In this document: piece after piece, positions 50,986 through 62,495 of the stretch
How the letters are laid out: each line of letters begins with the position of its first letter
How positions within the stretch are numbered: position 1 is the stretch's first letter
Assembly (NCBI GenBank): GCA_034231615.1
Contig: CM067302.1
Span: 11,708,820-11,772,819, forward strand
Source: Meghimatium bilineatum
Taxonomy: Eukaryota; Mollusca; Gastropoda; Stylommatophora; Philomycidae
Direction of reading: 5' to 3'
Length of the DNA stretch: 64,000 nt
Notes under the pieces: model-generated
Seen by the model: the letters and a program-made list of their open reading frames with translations, nothing else
Told to the model about the DNA's origin: nothing
Databases searched by the model: none
Program-made: the position numbers and the translations under genes

Positions 50986-51370
50986 CAAAGGGTCTCACAT
51001 TGCTCTCGTGTGGACCCAGGGTTATCACATACCCAAGATCCTAAAAGTTCTTCCTCATGGTGCACCTTGGAAACAGAAATACAGCTGCTCTTGTTGTATT
51101 CTTGGCTAATACTTTTAGGTTCATGTCCGTGGATGCTGATGACGGAATGAGAACTGCCTGCAGAGAGACAGGAATTATTTCCAAAACCTCTACACCATCA
51201 CATCCAATATATTCAAGGCATCAGTGCTTTTCAACCTGGCCGGCTTAAAAAAGCAGAAACATTGGAGGGGCGGCCAAAGTCAATGTCCCTAACAAACTGA
51301 TCTGTAGAGTACACCACATGTAAAAGTTAACACACGCTAGAGGGCAGCACAGTGTTCGTGAATCAAATTC
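50985..51370. repeat. Second copy of the GC-richer unclassified repeat
   Basis: It shares in order GGGTGCAAAGGG, GGACCCAGGGTTA, CATACCCAAGATCC, GGTGCACC, GGAAACAGAAATACAGC, ACATTGGAGGGGCGGCCAA and ACACGCTAGAGGGCAGC with 12830-13220. Neither copy shows a coding frame. Confidence 0.72.
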
Positions 51371-51655
51371 AGTGACAACATCGCCCATGTGTTGCCAAGC
51401 CCGAAAGGGGAGCAAAGAATAGCAACACTGTTTACCTTCCACACATGTCATAAAAGGCGACTAAGGAGGTTATGGGATGGAGTTGGCTGTCCCATCCCAT
51501 ATAGGGCCAGTGACCAAAAGCCATGCTGAAGTCGGATGTATCAGGCCAAAAGGCGCAGATATCGCAGCAATGCTGTAAACCATGACACACCGCATTCCGT
51601 TCTCCAGACTACATCCTGCTAATCTGCAGGAGTTTGAGAACGAACGCAGAAGAAG
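51370..51655 (+). repeat. SINE S1 copy (best-preserved long form)
   Basis: It has CCCATGTGTTGCCAAGCCCG, AAAGGGGAGCAAAGAATAGC, AAAAGGCGACTAAGGAGGTT, GGCTGTCCCATCCCATATAG, GCGCAGATATCGCAGCAATG, CATCCTGCTAATCTGCAGGA and GTTTGAGAACGAACGCAGAA plus GAAGAAG. Confidence 0.9.
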
Positions 51656-52600
51656 AAGTGGCAACATAGCCACAATGACCCAGAACGAGACCAACTAGTG
51701 GAAGTGCTGTTTATGCTCGAGAACACACAAAAGCCCACATTTTATACCATAATTGACCCCATTCAATTGACCCAGGCATGAATATGAAAACTGTACTTTA
51801 GTAAATGTCCATGTTTCACAGCCCTATATTGCTACTGAAAATATGCTTGCTCTAATCAGATGTAGTTTTGCTTTAAAATCTTATGAATTCAAAAAAAAGC
51901 TTGTTGTGCCCCCCACCACCGAATAACGATCCTGTTTTATCTCTGTATTAATGATTGGTAATTGATGTTATTTTTCAACCAAAATGTCTGCCTTATGTTT
52001 GCCATTTAGACTTGCTTCATGCTTTTTGCTGTCATTGTATATTTGTTATAGTGGCTCACACTGGCTGATATCTGCAATAATTATGGTAAGAACATGACCA
52101 GTTTATTGCATGTCAACTTCTAATGTGGGGATATAAATACCTTTCCACATAAGGATTATACTTTGAGACAGTAATTTACCCAATTCTAATGTGTTACTCA
52201 ATCTATTCGTAATATAATATGCAACTATTCTATAGTAAAATTAATCAAAGTCCTGAGTCTAAGTCCATCCATGTATAAACAAACATGAAAGTTAACTTTT
52301 CTATAACAAATTTGTCACACATACGGTTGTGTCTGTGGGTCTCACCGATGGCCCATTAGACAAGCCAAGTCATCCATGCAACAGAAAACCTTAGTAGGTG
52401 ACATGCTGTTATATTGAGGCTCTCTTACAGAAGCTTTGTAACATGTCATCTATACAATTATAGACACCCTCTGAGTAGAAGACTCCTTCAATAGGCATTG
52501 CACTAAGCTGAAAGCTGAACTCTGGGTCTGAAAGAAAGCTCAGAAAAACCACATAGGAAGTAAGAACTAATCTCTCGCAATTCCTGGAATTCTCAAACAA
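51656..52600. other. Intergenic sequence, one short shared repeat
   Basis: 52320-52360 shares TGTGTCTGTGGGTCTCACC and GATGGCCCA with 3090-3120. Otherwise nothing recognised. Confidence 0.4.
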
Positions 52601-52609
52601 ACATCCATA

Positions 52610-52870
52610 ACAAATTTGACAAAAATTATTGATCTGAGTATCAGTCCATCCATGTATAAACAGATAATGTAACATTTATATCACAAATTTGACACAAATT
52701 ATTAGTCTACATATCAATTCATCCAAGTATAAACAGATAATGTAACATTTATATCACAAATTTGACAAAAATTATTAGTCTACATATCAATTCATCCAAG
52801 TATAAACAGATAATGTAACATTTATATAAAAAAATTACAAAAATTATGAATCTACATATAAGTCCATTCA
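52610..52870 (+). repeat. About 72-bp tandem repeat, 3-4 copies
   Basis: AATTATTAGTCTACATATCA, TTCATCCAAGTATAAACAGA and TAATGTAACATTTATATCAC recur every about 72 bases, with outer copies more diverged. Confidence 0.88.
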
Positions 52871-52879
52871 TGTATAAAC

Positions 52880-53042
52880 ATCTGCTCAAGACAGATATGT
52901 CTGGCCACTGGCTCAAATAAAATGACAAAACAACACATATTTTCATTCTCTGGACTAGATCCTGCTGGAAATCTAGTAGGACAATGTTCCTGCTACAAGG
53001 AAGATCCAGCGGGAATTTGAGAATGAATGCTGAAGAAGAAGA
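52880..53042 (+). repeat. SINE S2 copy inserted in the 72-bp repeat region
   Basis: It has AGACAGATATGTCTGGCCAC, TTTTCATTCTCTGGACTAGA, GGAAATCTAGTAGGAC and GAGAATGAATGC plus GAAGAAGAAG. ATGTATAAACA occurs on both sides (about 52870 and 53043), which may be the target duplication. Confidence 0.82.
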
Positions 53043-53099
53043 ATGTATAAACAGAAAGCATAACTTTTATAAAACAAAGTTGACCAATATCCTGAGACT

Positions 53100-53400
53100 G
53101 CATCTATAACAAAATTCACATAAGTCTGTGTATAAGTCCTCTATAAGAATTATTGGTATAAGTTCTCTACAAAAATATTGGCATAAGTCTTAAGTCGGTG
53201 TATAAGTCCTCTATAAGAATATTGGCATGTCTTAAATCTGTGTATAATCCCAGCAGTGTATTGGCAGATTAAGTAACTTTTCTTTAACAAACTATTGACA
53301 CAAATCCTGGTCTTTATATAAATCCTTCCTTGTATAATCCAAGTACGCATATTTCTATAACAAAGTCAACCAAAATCCTAGTCTATGTATAAACCAGGTG
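53100..53400 (+). repeat. Degenerate repeat of about 55-60 bp
   Basis: TATAAGTCCTCTATAAGAAT with ATTGGCATAAGTCT-like text recurs several times with drift. Confidence 0.55.
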
Positions 53401-53824
53401 AAAATTATGTTAAAAATATTGACAATAAAAATGTGTGACTCTAGGAAAATTAATGCTGATCTTAATATGTGTTTATGCAGTCATTATCATTAAAATGTGC
53501 TCTGGTTATGCATAACATATTTCTTGTCAATATTTGCTTTGACTTGCTTATGGAAATACCATGTGTGAAGTGTTTGTGTCTGCCCACTTTAATGGTTGGA
53601 TTGATGAGATTAACATCTTGCTGTTACTGGATATAGAATGGAGCAAGAGAAAGGGGACAGTTTTAAGAAGCTTTTGATGGATCGTTTGGGATTCATTGAA
53701 AGCATATAGCACAAAGAAAGTACCCCCAAAAAATTCTGCCATAAGATGAAGTCATCTGTGGTTCGAATTAAGTCATGTGCAATGTCTTTTTGTTTTTTTA
53801 GTTGGCTGGCTAGATTGAGCATTT

Positions 53825-54025
53825 TTAGTATAGTATGGGGGCCAGAAATATATTTTTTAGTATAGTATGGGGCCAGAAAACTATTTTTTAGTATAGTATG
53901 GGGGACCAGAAAGCTATTTGTTTAGTATAGTATGGGGCCAGCAGAAATCTATTTTTTAGTATAGTATGGGGCCAGAAATATATTTTTTAGTATAGTATGG
54001 GGCCAGAAAGCAATTTTTTAGTGTC
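53825..54025 (+). repeat. About 31-bp tandem repeat, 6 copies
   Basis: TTTTTTAGTATAGTATGGGG followed by CCAGAAA-TA recurs every 29-34 bases. Confidence 0.88.
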
Positions 54026-54119
54026 TCAAATCTCAAAGTTCAGTTTTTTTAGTTGGGGGGGGGGGGGATATGCTTATGGTAGAAATGCATATGGTACTTA
54101 TAGATCAGCTTAAACCAGG

Positions 54120-54385
54120 TGCTGCTGATATCTGAAAGGGAAGCAAATAATAGTGACATACCTGCCACATATGTTGCAAAATGAAACTAAGGAGACTTTA
54201 CTAACCAGGCAGGCAGTCCTATTCCATAGAGGGTCAAAGTGGCCCAGAAGATACACAGATGTGACAGGTTAAAATGAGCAAATATCATAGCTAAGCTGTA
54301 AAACATGGTCACTGCATTGTATTCTCTGGACTACATCCAGCTAATCTGTAGGAGTTTTAGAATGAACACTGAACAAGAAGAAGAT
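54120..54385 (+). repeat. SINE S1 copy, diverged
   Basis: It has CTGAAAGGGAAGCAAATAAT, CCTGCCACATATGTTGCAAA, CTAAGGAGACTTTAC, GACTACATCCAGCTAATCTG, GGAGTTTTAGAATGAACACT and GAACAAGAAGAAG. Confidence 0.75.
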
Positions 54386-54449
54386 TAAAAAAAACTTACA
54401 AAAACAGGAAAACAAACAACATTACATAGTAGATATGAAATATCTATGT

Positions 54450-54625
54450 CTATTAAATTATAAAGAGAAGAAGAGGAAGACCAAGAAGACGATGGACCAG
54501 TGACATCGAAGAATGTAAGCACATGTCTCTGGCCAATGCGGGCCTGCTTGCCCGGAACAGAGATACTCTCGTTCAGAGTATCCACGACGAAGACAACGTT
54601 CTGGAAAGAATATGTCACTTTATAT
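54450..54625 (+). mobile_element. LINE-F tail, short
   Basis: It reads KRRRGRPRRRWTSDIEE, SLANAGLLARNRDTL and DEDNVLERICH in mixed frames. It is followed by a TATATA run. Confidence 0.72.
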
Positions 54626-55229
54626 ATATATATTAAATTATAATGGTTAAATACAGGTTCACATATGTGTAATCTAAAGGTCACTGCATGCAGAAGGCAA
54701 ATGAAAATTTTAGAGTTATAAGTGATTTTTCTTGAAGAGTTTTCCATGTTTCGCTATGAAAATATAGCTGCAGTTTTAACTTCAACATAATACTATGCAT
54801 AAAACCTGTGCATGGCATTCTTTCACTACTGGCATTGAGTATAGCATCTGGACAATAGATATGAGCTACTTCTGTAGGGTCTTTGAAGTTCTTAACTTAA
54901 CTCTTTCAGGACTTGATTATGTTTAGGTTTGGACCAAATTAATTTTATAAAATTTCCTTATATGTGTTTTTTATTGTATCACTTGACATGCTAATATTGA
55001 TAAATAGTGTATGTGTAATATATCATTGGAAAGGGGAATGGATACAGAATATGAATATAAAAGTACATTGATGGTATGTGATTACTTCACAAGGTTAGAG
55101 TTAGCCTTGTGAAGTTATCAAAGCCAGTATACTGGCGATTGGTCCTGTAGACCCATAGTATAAAGCCAGTATACTGGCAATTGGTCCGGAAAAAGTTAAC
55201 ATGTCACAAATGAGCAAATTTTTTGGGTT

Positions 55230-55368
55230 CTTTCTCAAACTCCCACTGTATCTCTCTTGTAGCAGGACAATTGTCCTGCCACATTTCCAGCAAGGTGTAG
55301 TCTGGAGAATTGAGATGAGTTGTGTTACTGTTTTATTTGTGCCAATGGCCAGACAAATTTAGCATTAT
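55230..55368 (-). repeat. SINE S2 copy, reverse
   Basis: It has TTCTCAAACTCCCACTGTAT, AGCAGGACAATTGTCCTGCC, AGCAAGGTGTAGTCTGGAGA and TGCCAATGGCCAGACA. Confidence 0.82.
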
Positions 55369-55840
55369 GAATTGATTTAACCAGTGTTGGAAAGGTGTGC
55401 CCCCCCACCCCCAAAAAAAAAAACCCACAACTTTTTGGATAGGCTTATATTAGAAATGTGACTTTTAGGTGTGGGTTATTATTTGAATGTGATTTAATTT
55501 GCTGACTTGAATCTTTTTTTTTCCCCAACACTATTCCATGGTTATGGTTTGCTCATTACTGGTGTATGTCTATTTATTTTATTTATTGTAATAGATAATG
55601 AATCCTCTTGAGATGTGTGCATGTTTTTGTTGGTCTCTAGGAACTATGAGCAATGCATGTCACTCTTGGATTCCCCAGAGATACAGAAATCGTGGTAATA
55701 CACTTACTGCTGGATTATCCTACCATGATGCAATATGGAGCGCATATTTGCGGTGCTCGTTCATATCTGCAGGCATCAGTTTTGACAAGAACCATCCACT
55801 ACATGATGATATTGAAAAGATCAAAGGAAACAGATTAAAG
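55369..55840. other. Intergenic; unassigned frame
   Basis: A plus-strand frame of 85 codons, 55598-55855, has several cysteines early, no family match, and runs into LINE-D sequence. I see no evidence that it is a gene. Confidence 0.35.
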
Positions 55841-55844
55841 AGGG

Positions 55845-56165
55845 GGAAGTCATGACTTGGCAGGACAGATGAGGTTATTAAATGGATATACATATTTGAG
55901 AGGTCATTCCATCGATTGTTGGATTAATCAACTAACATCGTAAAGTCCAGACCGATTTGTGTAACAGAAGTCAGTTCATTCCAAAAGAGCAAGGGGTAGA
56001 CCAAAAGAAACACTCGGAAGAACAATACTTAGAGAAAGTAAAACAACCAATATTCATACTATTCAAGAACTGCATAGAATAGCTTTGAACAGACAGAATT
56101 GGAGAGATCTGACCTCTGCCCTATGCGCTAACTTCAGCGCAAAAGGAAAATGAATGAATGAAATG
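55845..56165 (+). mobile_element. LINE-D 3' tail
   Basis: It reads a GRTDEVIKWIYIFERSFHRL-like piece, then KRARGRPKETLGRTILRESK, TIQELHRIALNRQNWRDLTS and ALCANFSAKGK. It ends in ATGAATGAATGAAATGAA. Confidence 0.82.
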
Positions 56166-56559
56166 AATATTTGAGAACATAGAACCTGGAGAAGAGTGGG
56201 AAAGTAAGCCTACCAAAGTTTACAACTAGCATTGAAGTAGTAATCACATTTTCCAGGAAACGGGACAATGACATTCCATTGAATAAAGATTAAGAATTCC
56301 AGGCTCTAATCAGTGAGAATTCTTCAGTTGGGGATATAATTGTCAACATATTTGCTTTCTACACAACTACTAGTAACTGATGAACTCTGAACTCTGAACA
56401 AGAGTGTTCATCAGATGGATGTGATGGTAGTGACGAGGGCACTGATATAGCTGGAATCCCAGAGTGCTACAAGTGTTTTCTTACTGATTCTACGAGTATA
56501 CTTCGAAAGATTAAATCAGGTTATCTACACCGTCAGTGACTTGAGTCAATAACAAAATC

Positions 56560-56850
56560 TGTGCTGAAGAGAGTTACTTCATTTGTGTACCTGGACATGA
56601 AGGTGTTGAGGGGGAGTGAAAGAGCAGTCAGATTTGTCAGCGTGGCCACATTGACTAGTGGTAGTTCAATGGGCTATGCTGATATTTTGAATGCAATTAT
56701 GGAGTTGGACCAGTTGGAAGATGCAAGGTGTATCTCTTCTTTCGTATTTATGGCTAGAATGCAGTACCTGGAAGTGAAATGTGTTAATGCAAGAAATAAA
56801 TTTCATCTAGTACTGGTCTGATTGCACTGGAATATGCCTTCTAGAAGGTT
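56560..56850 (+). mobile_element. LINE-B tail, degenerate
   Basis: It reads SFVYLDMKVLRGSERAVRFV, GYADILNAI and FMARMQYLEVKC, an eroded version of the VPGHVGVRGNERADQLA, DRADVLNSL, SMARIKDQGLRC order. Confidence 0.65.
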
Positions 56851-56984
56851 GCCTCATTGCTCTAGCTTAGTCCTGCCAATTTCCTCCTCTTCCTCAGGGT
56901 GGAAAGTTTCTGTCTTGTCTTTGCCTCAATTTTCTCAATGTGAAGCCTCCATGTCAATCTCTTATATAGTGTGGTGCCCAGGTG

Positions 56985-57220
56985 CACCAGTAACACTGTT
57001 ACCTCCCAGATATGTTGTAAGAGGTGACTAAGGTGGTTTGGGGAATGGAGCTAGTTGTCCAATCCCATAGAGAGCCAAGATGACCAGAAGTCTTGCTTAA
57101 GTTGGATGTTTAAAGCCAAAAGGGGGCAGATATCACAGCCATGCTATAAACTATGACAATACATTTCATTATACTGATTCATCCTGCTAATCTGCAGGAG
57201 TTCAAGAACAAACGAAAAGA
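56985..57220 (+). repeat. SINE S1 copy, diverged
   Basis: It has GTTACCTCCCAGATATGTTG, AAGAGGTGACTAAGGTGGTT, GTTGTCCAATCCCATAGAGA, AAAGGGGGCAGATATCACAG, ATCCTGCTAATCTGCAGGAG and TTCAAGAACAAACGAAAAGA. Confidence 0.75.
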
Positions 57221-57364
57221 ATAAATAAAGATAATTGGTCAGTAACCATTTGTTCCATTTCTGTAACTTTAAAAAAAAACTAAGTATTTCTCCATCAGAT
57301 GTGTTACTGTATGAATTTTATATTATTATCAATGATTGATGATTTATTAGCATGTTTACTATAT

Positions 57365-57420
57365 ACAGTAATCCCTTTTTTTTTTCTTTTTTTTTTTCTT
57401 TCTTTTTTTTCTTTTGCTTT
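57365..57420. repeat. T-rich low-complexity tract
   Basis: Poly-T broken by single C residues. Confidence 0.9.
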
Positions 57421-57479
57421 TCATGGAGAAACAGATTATTTTCAGTTAGCTAGGAATTTAATGGAATTTCTCAACATTT

Positions 57480-57760
57480 TCTCTCATCAAAAGAGACCAC
57501 ACAATTTCTCTCAACAAAAAAGACAACACAATTTCTATCAACAAAAAAAACCACACAAATTCTCCCAACAAAAAAGACCACACAATTTCTCTCAACAAAA
57601 AAACCCACACAATTTCTCTCAACAAAAAATACACACAATTTCTCTCAACAGAAAAGAATGCACAATATTTCTCAACAAAAAGACCACACAATTTCTCTCA
57701 ATAAAAAAGACCACACAATTTCAACAAAAAAGACAGCACAATTTCTCTCAAGAAAACAGT
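57480..57760 (+). repeat. 27-bp minisatellite, about 10 copies
   Basis: CCACACAATTTCTCTCAACA with AAAAAGA recurs every 26-28 bases. The open frames across it follow from the near-27 spacing. Confidence 0.93.
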
Positions 57761-58004
57761 TCACTTGCAGAGAGCACACAATAAATCTGTAGCTTCATGT
57801 GATGATCTTCAGTGATCACTGAAAAGATAGCACTAGTAAACAAGATGTCATGGTCTGTTATCAAACCCAAGCCATGATGTGTTTGTTTACAAGTGCTTAC
57901 ATTTGTTTGTAAGGCTGTAGATATGATTTTGCTAAATGTGTGGAGATTGGTGGCTTTTAAAAAAGTTTGTAACTACCTTTAAAAAAATGATATTTGAGGG
58001 AAAT

Positions 58005-58045
58005 CAGGGGGGGGGGGGAGGGGGGGGGGGGGTTGGGGGGGGGAG
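58005..58045. repeat. Poly-G tract
   Basis: Long G run broken by single A or T bases; prone to G-quadruplex formation and to sequencing error. Confidence 0.9.
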
Positions 58046-58519
58046 AAAAGAGGAGGCTCTTCAAAAATCATGTTACTCCCTTTTTGGGGAGATTCTATGA
58101 TTTGTTGTTGTTGAGGGTGGTTAATAAACCTTTTAAAACTGTACGATTTTATATTGCTAGGTGTCATGTTCTATTTTTCTAAGGAAGAAGAGGGAGGGGG
58201 GAGAAGAAGAAGAACAAACCATTCTGTATTTATGGGTTTGTTTATTAGTATTAACAGCAATGTTATAGGTCACAGAAGTCAAAGTTTATCTAGTTGTGGC
58301 TATTTCACATTCAACAGATTTCTCCTGAATTACCTTATTGTTTTCTGATATGTTTTATACACTGACCTTTGTTCTGTTTCTGCTGTGCTGTCATCTCATT
58401 CCAACATTCTTTTAACCTTTAGCTGCCTGCATTAAATTTGTGTTATTTTCTCCCGCCACTGCATTTTTTTTTTTACTTTAATCATTATTCATGGAGGTTA
58501 TTTGGAATAACTTTTATTA

Positions 58520-59105
58520 TTTATTATTTTCCCTGTCTTTGCAGTTTTGTAAATGTTACACTACATTTTTGCTACTCTCTATTTCTGTAATCAATTTTGG
58601 GAATGTTACACAGTATTTGAGTGAATGTTACACCGTATTTGAGCTACTGTTTCTGAGACCATTTCTGCAAATAATTGTATTGACTGTATCTGTAAATGAC
58701 TGAAAATACACTGTATCTGTTCTACTTTCTATTTCTGTAACCATATTTGTAAATTTTACGTTGTATCTGTGCTACTCTCTGTTTCTGTAAATGTTACACT
58801 GTATTTTTGCTACAGGTACTCTATTTCTGTAACTATTTCTGTAAATGTTACACTATGTTTTCACTACTATCTGTTTCTGTAACCACTTTTGAAAATGATG
58901 TGGTAAATGTAATGTTGCACTGTATCTGTGCTACTCTCCCTCCATTTCTGTGACCATGTTTGTAAAAGTTACTTTGTATCTGTGCAAACCATTCTCTGTT
59001 TCATCATTTTTTGTAAATGATGCATTTGATGTGTGCTACTTTTTCTGTAATAATTTCTGTAATACTTTCTGTATATGTTACATTTTATCTCTGCAACTAT
59101 CTCAC
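58520..59105 (+). repeat. Degenerate repeat of about 45-60 bp
   Basis: TGTGCTACTCTCTATTTCTG, TAACCATTTTTGTAAATGTT and ACACTGTATC recur with drift. It grades into the cleaner 49-bp array to its right. Confidence 0.75.
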
Positions 59106-59778
59106 TCGTACACATACTTTTTATAAATGCTACACCACCATATCTGTGCTACTGTCACACACATACTTTTTATAAATGCTACACCACCATATCTGTGCTA
59201 CTGTCTTACACATAATTTTTATAAATGCTACACCACCATATCTGTGCTACTGTCTTACACATAATTTTTATAAATGCTACACCACCATATCTGTGCTACT
59301 GTCACACACATACTTTTTATAAATGCTACACCACCATATCTGTGCTACTGTCACACACATACTTTTTATAAATGCTACACCACCATATCTGTGCTACTGT
59401 CTTACACATAATTTTTATAAATGCTACACCACCATATCTGTGCTACTGTCTTACACATAATTTTTATAAATGCTACACCACCATATCTGTGCTACTGTCA
59501 CACACATACTTTTTATAAATGCTATACCACCATATCTGTGCTACTGTCACACACATACTTTTTATAAATGCTATACCACCATATCTGTGCTACTGTCTTA
59601 CACATAATTTTTATAAATTCTACACCATCATATCTGTGCTACTGTCTTACACATAATTTTTATAAATGCTACACCACCATATCTGTGCTACTGTCTTACA
59701 CATAATTTTTATAAATGCTACACCACCATATCTGTGCTACTGTCACACACATACTTTTTATAAATGCTATACCACCAT
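59106..59778 (+). repeat. 49-bp minisatellite, about 14 copies
   Basis: The unit has ATAAATGCTACACCACCATA, TCTGTGCTACTGTC, then CACACACATACTTTTT or TTACACATAATTTTTA. The two variants alternate in blocks. TATAAATGC occurs at 59122, 59171, 59220 and so on. Confidence 0.95.
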
Positions 59779-59784
59779 ATACCT

Positions 59785-60160
59785 ACCATATGCCTACCAC
59801 AACAAATGCCTACATACCATTCTGAATGTTAAGTGTAGTGACTTTAAATCTAACACTACTATAAGAGAAGAAAGCAAACAAACCTATATATCTTCCTTCA
59901 TTAGACAAAGGCGTTGGACTTACATCGGCCATGTTCTCAGAATGAACAGCCTAAGAATTCCCCAGCAGTCACTATATAGGGTGCCACCTGGAGTAAGAAG
60001 AAGAGGGAGACCTAGAGAAACTCTAGGAAGAACCATTAATAGAGAAGGCATGTCAATGAACCTAAACAACATGCAACAATTGAAAGACCTGGCAACACAA
60101 AGACAGAAATGGAAAGCTATGGTTTCTGTCCTATGCGCCGCCTATGGCCCTGGAGGAACA
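59785..60160 (+). mobile_element. LINE-D 3' tail ending in a pentanucleotide array
   Basis: An open frame reads YHNKCLHTILNVKCSDF, SSFIRQRRWTYIGHVLRMNS, GVRRRGRPRETLGRTINREG, LKDLATQRQKWKAMVSVLCA and AYGPGGT, a reverse transcriptase C-terminus. It is 5'-truncated and seems to have inserted into the 49-bp array. The CATAA repeat begins right after the stop region. Confidence 0.88.
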
Positions 60161-60453
60161 TAACATAACATAACATAGCATAGCATAGCATAGCATAGCA
60201 TAGCATAACATAGCATAGCATAGCATAGCATAACATAACATAGCATAACATAACATAGCATAGCATAGCATAACATAGCATAGCATAGCATAACATAACA
60301 TAGCATAACATAGCATAACATAGCATAGCATAACATAACATAACATAACATAGCATAGCATAGCATAGCATAGCATAGCATAGCATAGCATAGCATAGCA
60401 TAACATAACATAACATAGCATAGCATAAGATAACATAACATAACATAACATAA
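60158..60453. repeat. (CATAA/CATAG)n pentanucleotide array, about 59 units
   Basis: Strict 5-base phase with two unit types, CATAA and CATAG, in irregular order, directly after a LINE-D tail. Minus-strand open frames of M, L, C, Y and A are by-products. Confidence 0.97.
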
Positions 60454-60616
60454 CACCATATCTCTGCTACTATCTCACAGTCTATCACACGTATTTCTCA
60501 TTATCTTCCTCTCTGAGTTCCCTACCTCATAGTCTCTCCCATACATCTCTTCACTTATCCATTTCATATCTCTTTGAAATTGCATACCAAACATACTATA
60601 TGTTACACTTTATGAG

Positions 60617-61130
<514 letters not shown>

Positions 61131-61145
61131 TATGATATATGCATG

Positions 61146-61148
<3 letters not shown>

Positions 61149-61178
<30 letters not shown>

Positions 61179-61179
61179 T

Positions 61180-61210
<31 letters not shown>
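61149..61210. repeat. (GA)n microsatellite
   Basis: GA run of about 60 bases with one TT interruption. Confidence 0.95.
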
Positions 61211-61213
<3 letters not shown>

Positions 61214-61844
61214 ACTCATTAACCATCTCACATATTTCTGATTTATCATGCTACTTATTTTTGTATTTCTCTGAAATCTCTCTGGGTATCTCGTCGCACT
61301 CTCTCACCTCTGGTGCTGCTCTCATCTAATTTCCTCCTAGATATTATTTGACTTGTGTCTAGCTGAAGCGAAATTCATTCCCTTGTTGATGATATCCTGC
61401 TTCAAGAATAGATCTCAAATGATTTCCCAAAATAAATCTCATCTTGTACATTGGTTGAGTAGATTTGCGTACCTTATTCAGCGGGAATATTTGAGGTTAG
61501 TATAACCAGCCAGCCAGCCGCACAATAAATAGGCACCCACAGTCTTCAAGAAAACATCTGGGGGCTGGGATCAATAATTTACATCATGACTTTCAGCAGT
61601 CCTCTTATTCCCTGTCATTGTGTTGTTTTTTTCTCCCATTTCTCTGTAATTTCAAGTTCAGAGTTATGTACAGCCACTCTTTACCATTTGTCAGCATTAA
61701 TGTCCTCTTATGTTTGACATCTGCCCACGTTACATTACATTCTGTGATGTTATTTTTTCTATTGCCTTCTGTTACATTAAGTCTGTTCTATTAGGTATTA
61801 CTCTTTTCTCACAGACTTTACTAATACATCTAGTTATTTCATTA

Positions 61845-62035
61845 AACAGGTGAAACTTGGAGGAGCAGGGTAATGAAGTTTTGCTAATTGTAGTGCCATT
61901 ATTACTTGTTTTATTATGTTGTGAATGTGTTTTTGATAAAGACCTTTTAATCGAAATGTCACTTTGTTTGTGTATTATACGTGTTTTCATTAATTAGCAA
62001 AACTTTATTACTCTGTTACAAGTTTCATCTGTTTC
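61845..62035. mobile_element. Inverted-repeat element, Penelope-terminal-like
   Basis: AGGTGAAACTTG plus TAATGAAGTTTTGCTAATT on the left (about 61849-61890) returns inverted as AATTAGCAAAACTTTATTAC and CAAGTTTCATCT on the right (61993-62032). Inside is TTTGATAAAGACC..TCGAAATGTC (about 61932-61960), a phrase typical of Penelope-like terminal repeats. The family call is tentative. Confidence 0.45.
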
Positions 62036-62312
62036 TTCTTCTGCGTTCGTTCTCAAACTCCTGCAGATTAGCAGGATGTAGTCCGGAGAATAAAATGCGT
62101 TGTGTCATGGTTTACAGCATTGCTGCGATATCTGCGCCTTTCGGCCTGACACATTTGACTTCAGCATGGCTTTGGGTCACTGACCCTATATGGGATGGGA
62201 CAGCCAACTCCATCCCATAACCTCCTTAGTTGCCTTTTATGACATGCGTGGAAGGTAAACAGTGTTGCTATTCTTTGCTCGCCTTTCAGGCCCTGGCAAC
62301 ACTTGGGCATCA
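62035..62312 (-). repeat. SINE S1 copy, reverse, just upstream of RAB27 exon
   Basis: It has TTCTTCTTCTGCGTTCGTTC, TCAAACTCCTGCAGATTAGC, AGGATGTAGTCCGGAGAATA, GCTGCGATATCTGCGCCTTT, CCCTATATGGGATGGGACAG, CATAACCTCCTTAGTTGCCT and CTATTCTTTGCTCGCCTTTC. It ends 75 bases from the RAB27 acceptor. Confidence 0.9.
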
Positions 62313-62387
62313 TCTGTTTGATTTCAGATTTTCTGCAATGAGTACATATTATTTCATTACAAATATTTTTTAAATGTTTTCTTTCAG

Positions 62388-62495
62388 CTCTTGACATGAA
62401 TGAAATAGGAGATCGAGTCCACCCACTGGTCTCAGGAACAGGTCCTGGAAATGGTGGTCCAGACTATGACTACTTAATCAAGTTTTTAGCCTTGG
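62388..62495 (+). CDS. RAB27: RAB27 exon with start codon
   Basis: The acceptor is TTTCTTTCAG, so at least one upstream (probably 5' UTR) exon exists. ATG is at 62396. The exon ends with the first base of the P-loop glycine before the donor GTAAGT. Confidence 0.9.

Noticed and set aside
57458-57784. Repeat-rich frame with SQQKRPHNF units
   Set aside because: Comes from the 27-bp minisatellite; no start context or homologue.
60117-60488. Minus-strand frames of repeated MLCYA
   Set aside because: Products of the CATAA/CATAG microsatellite.
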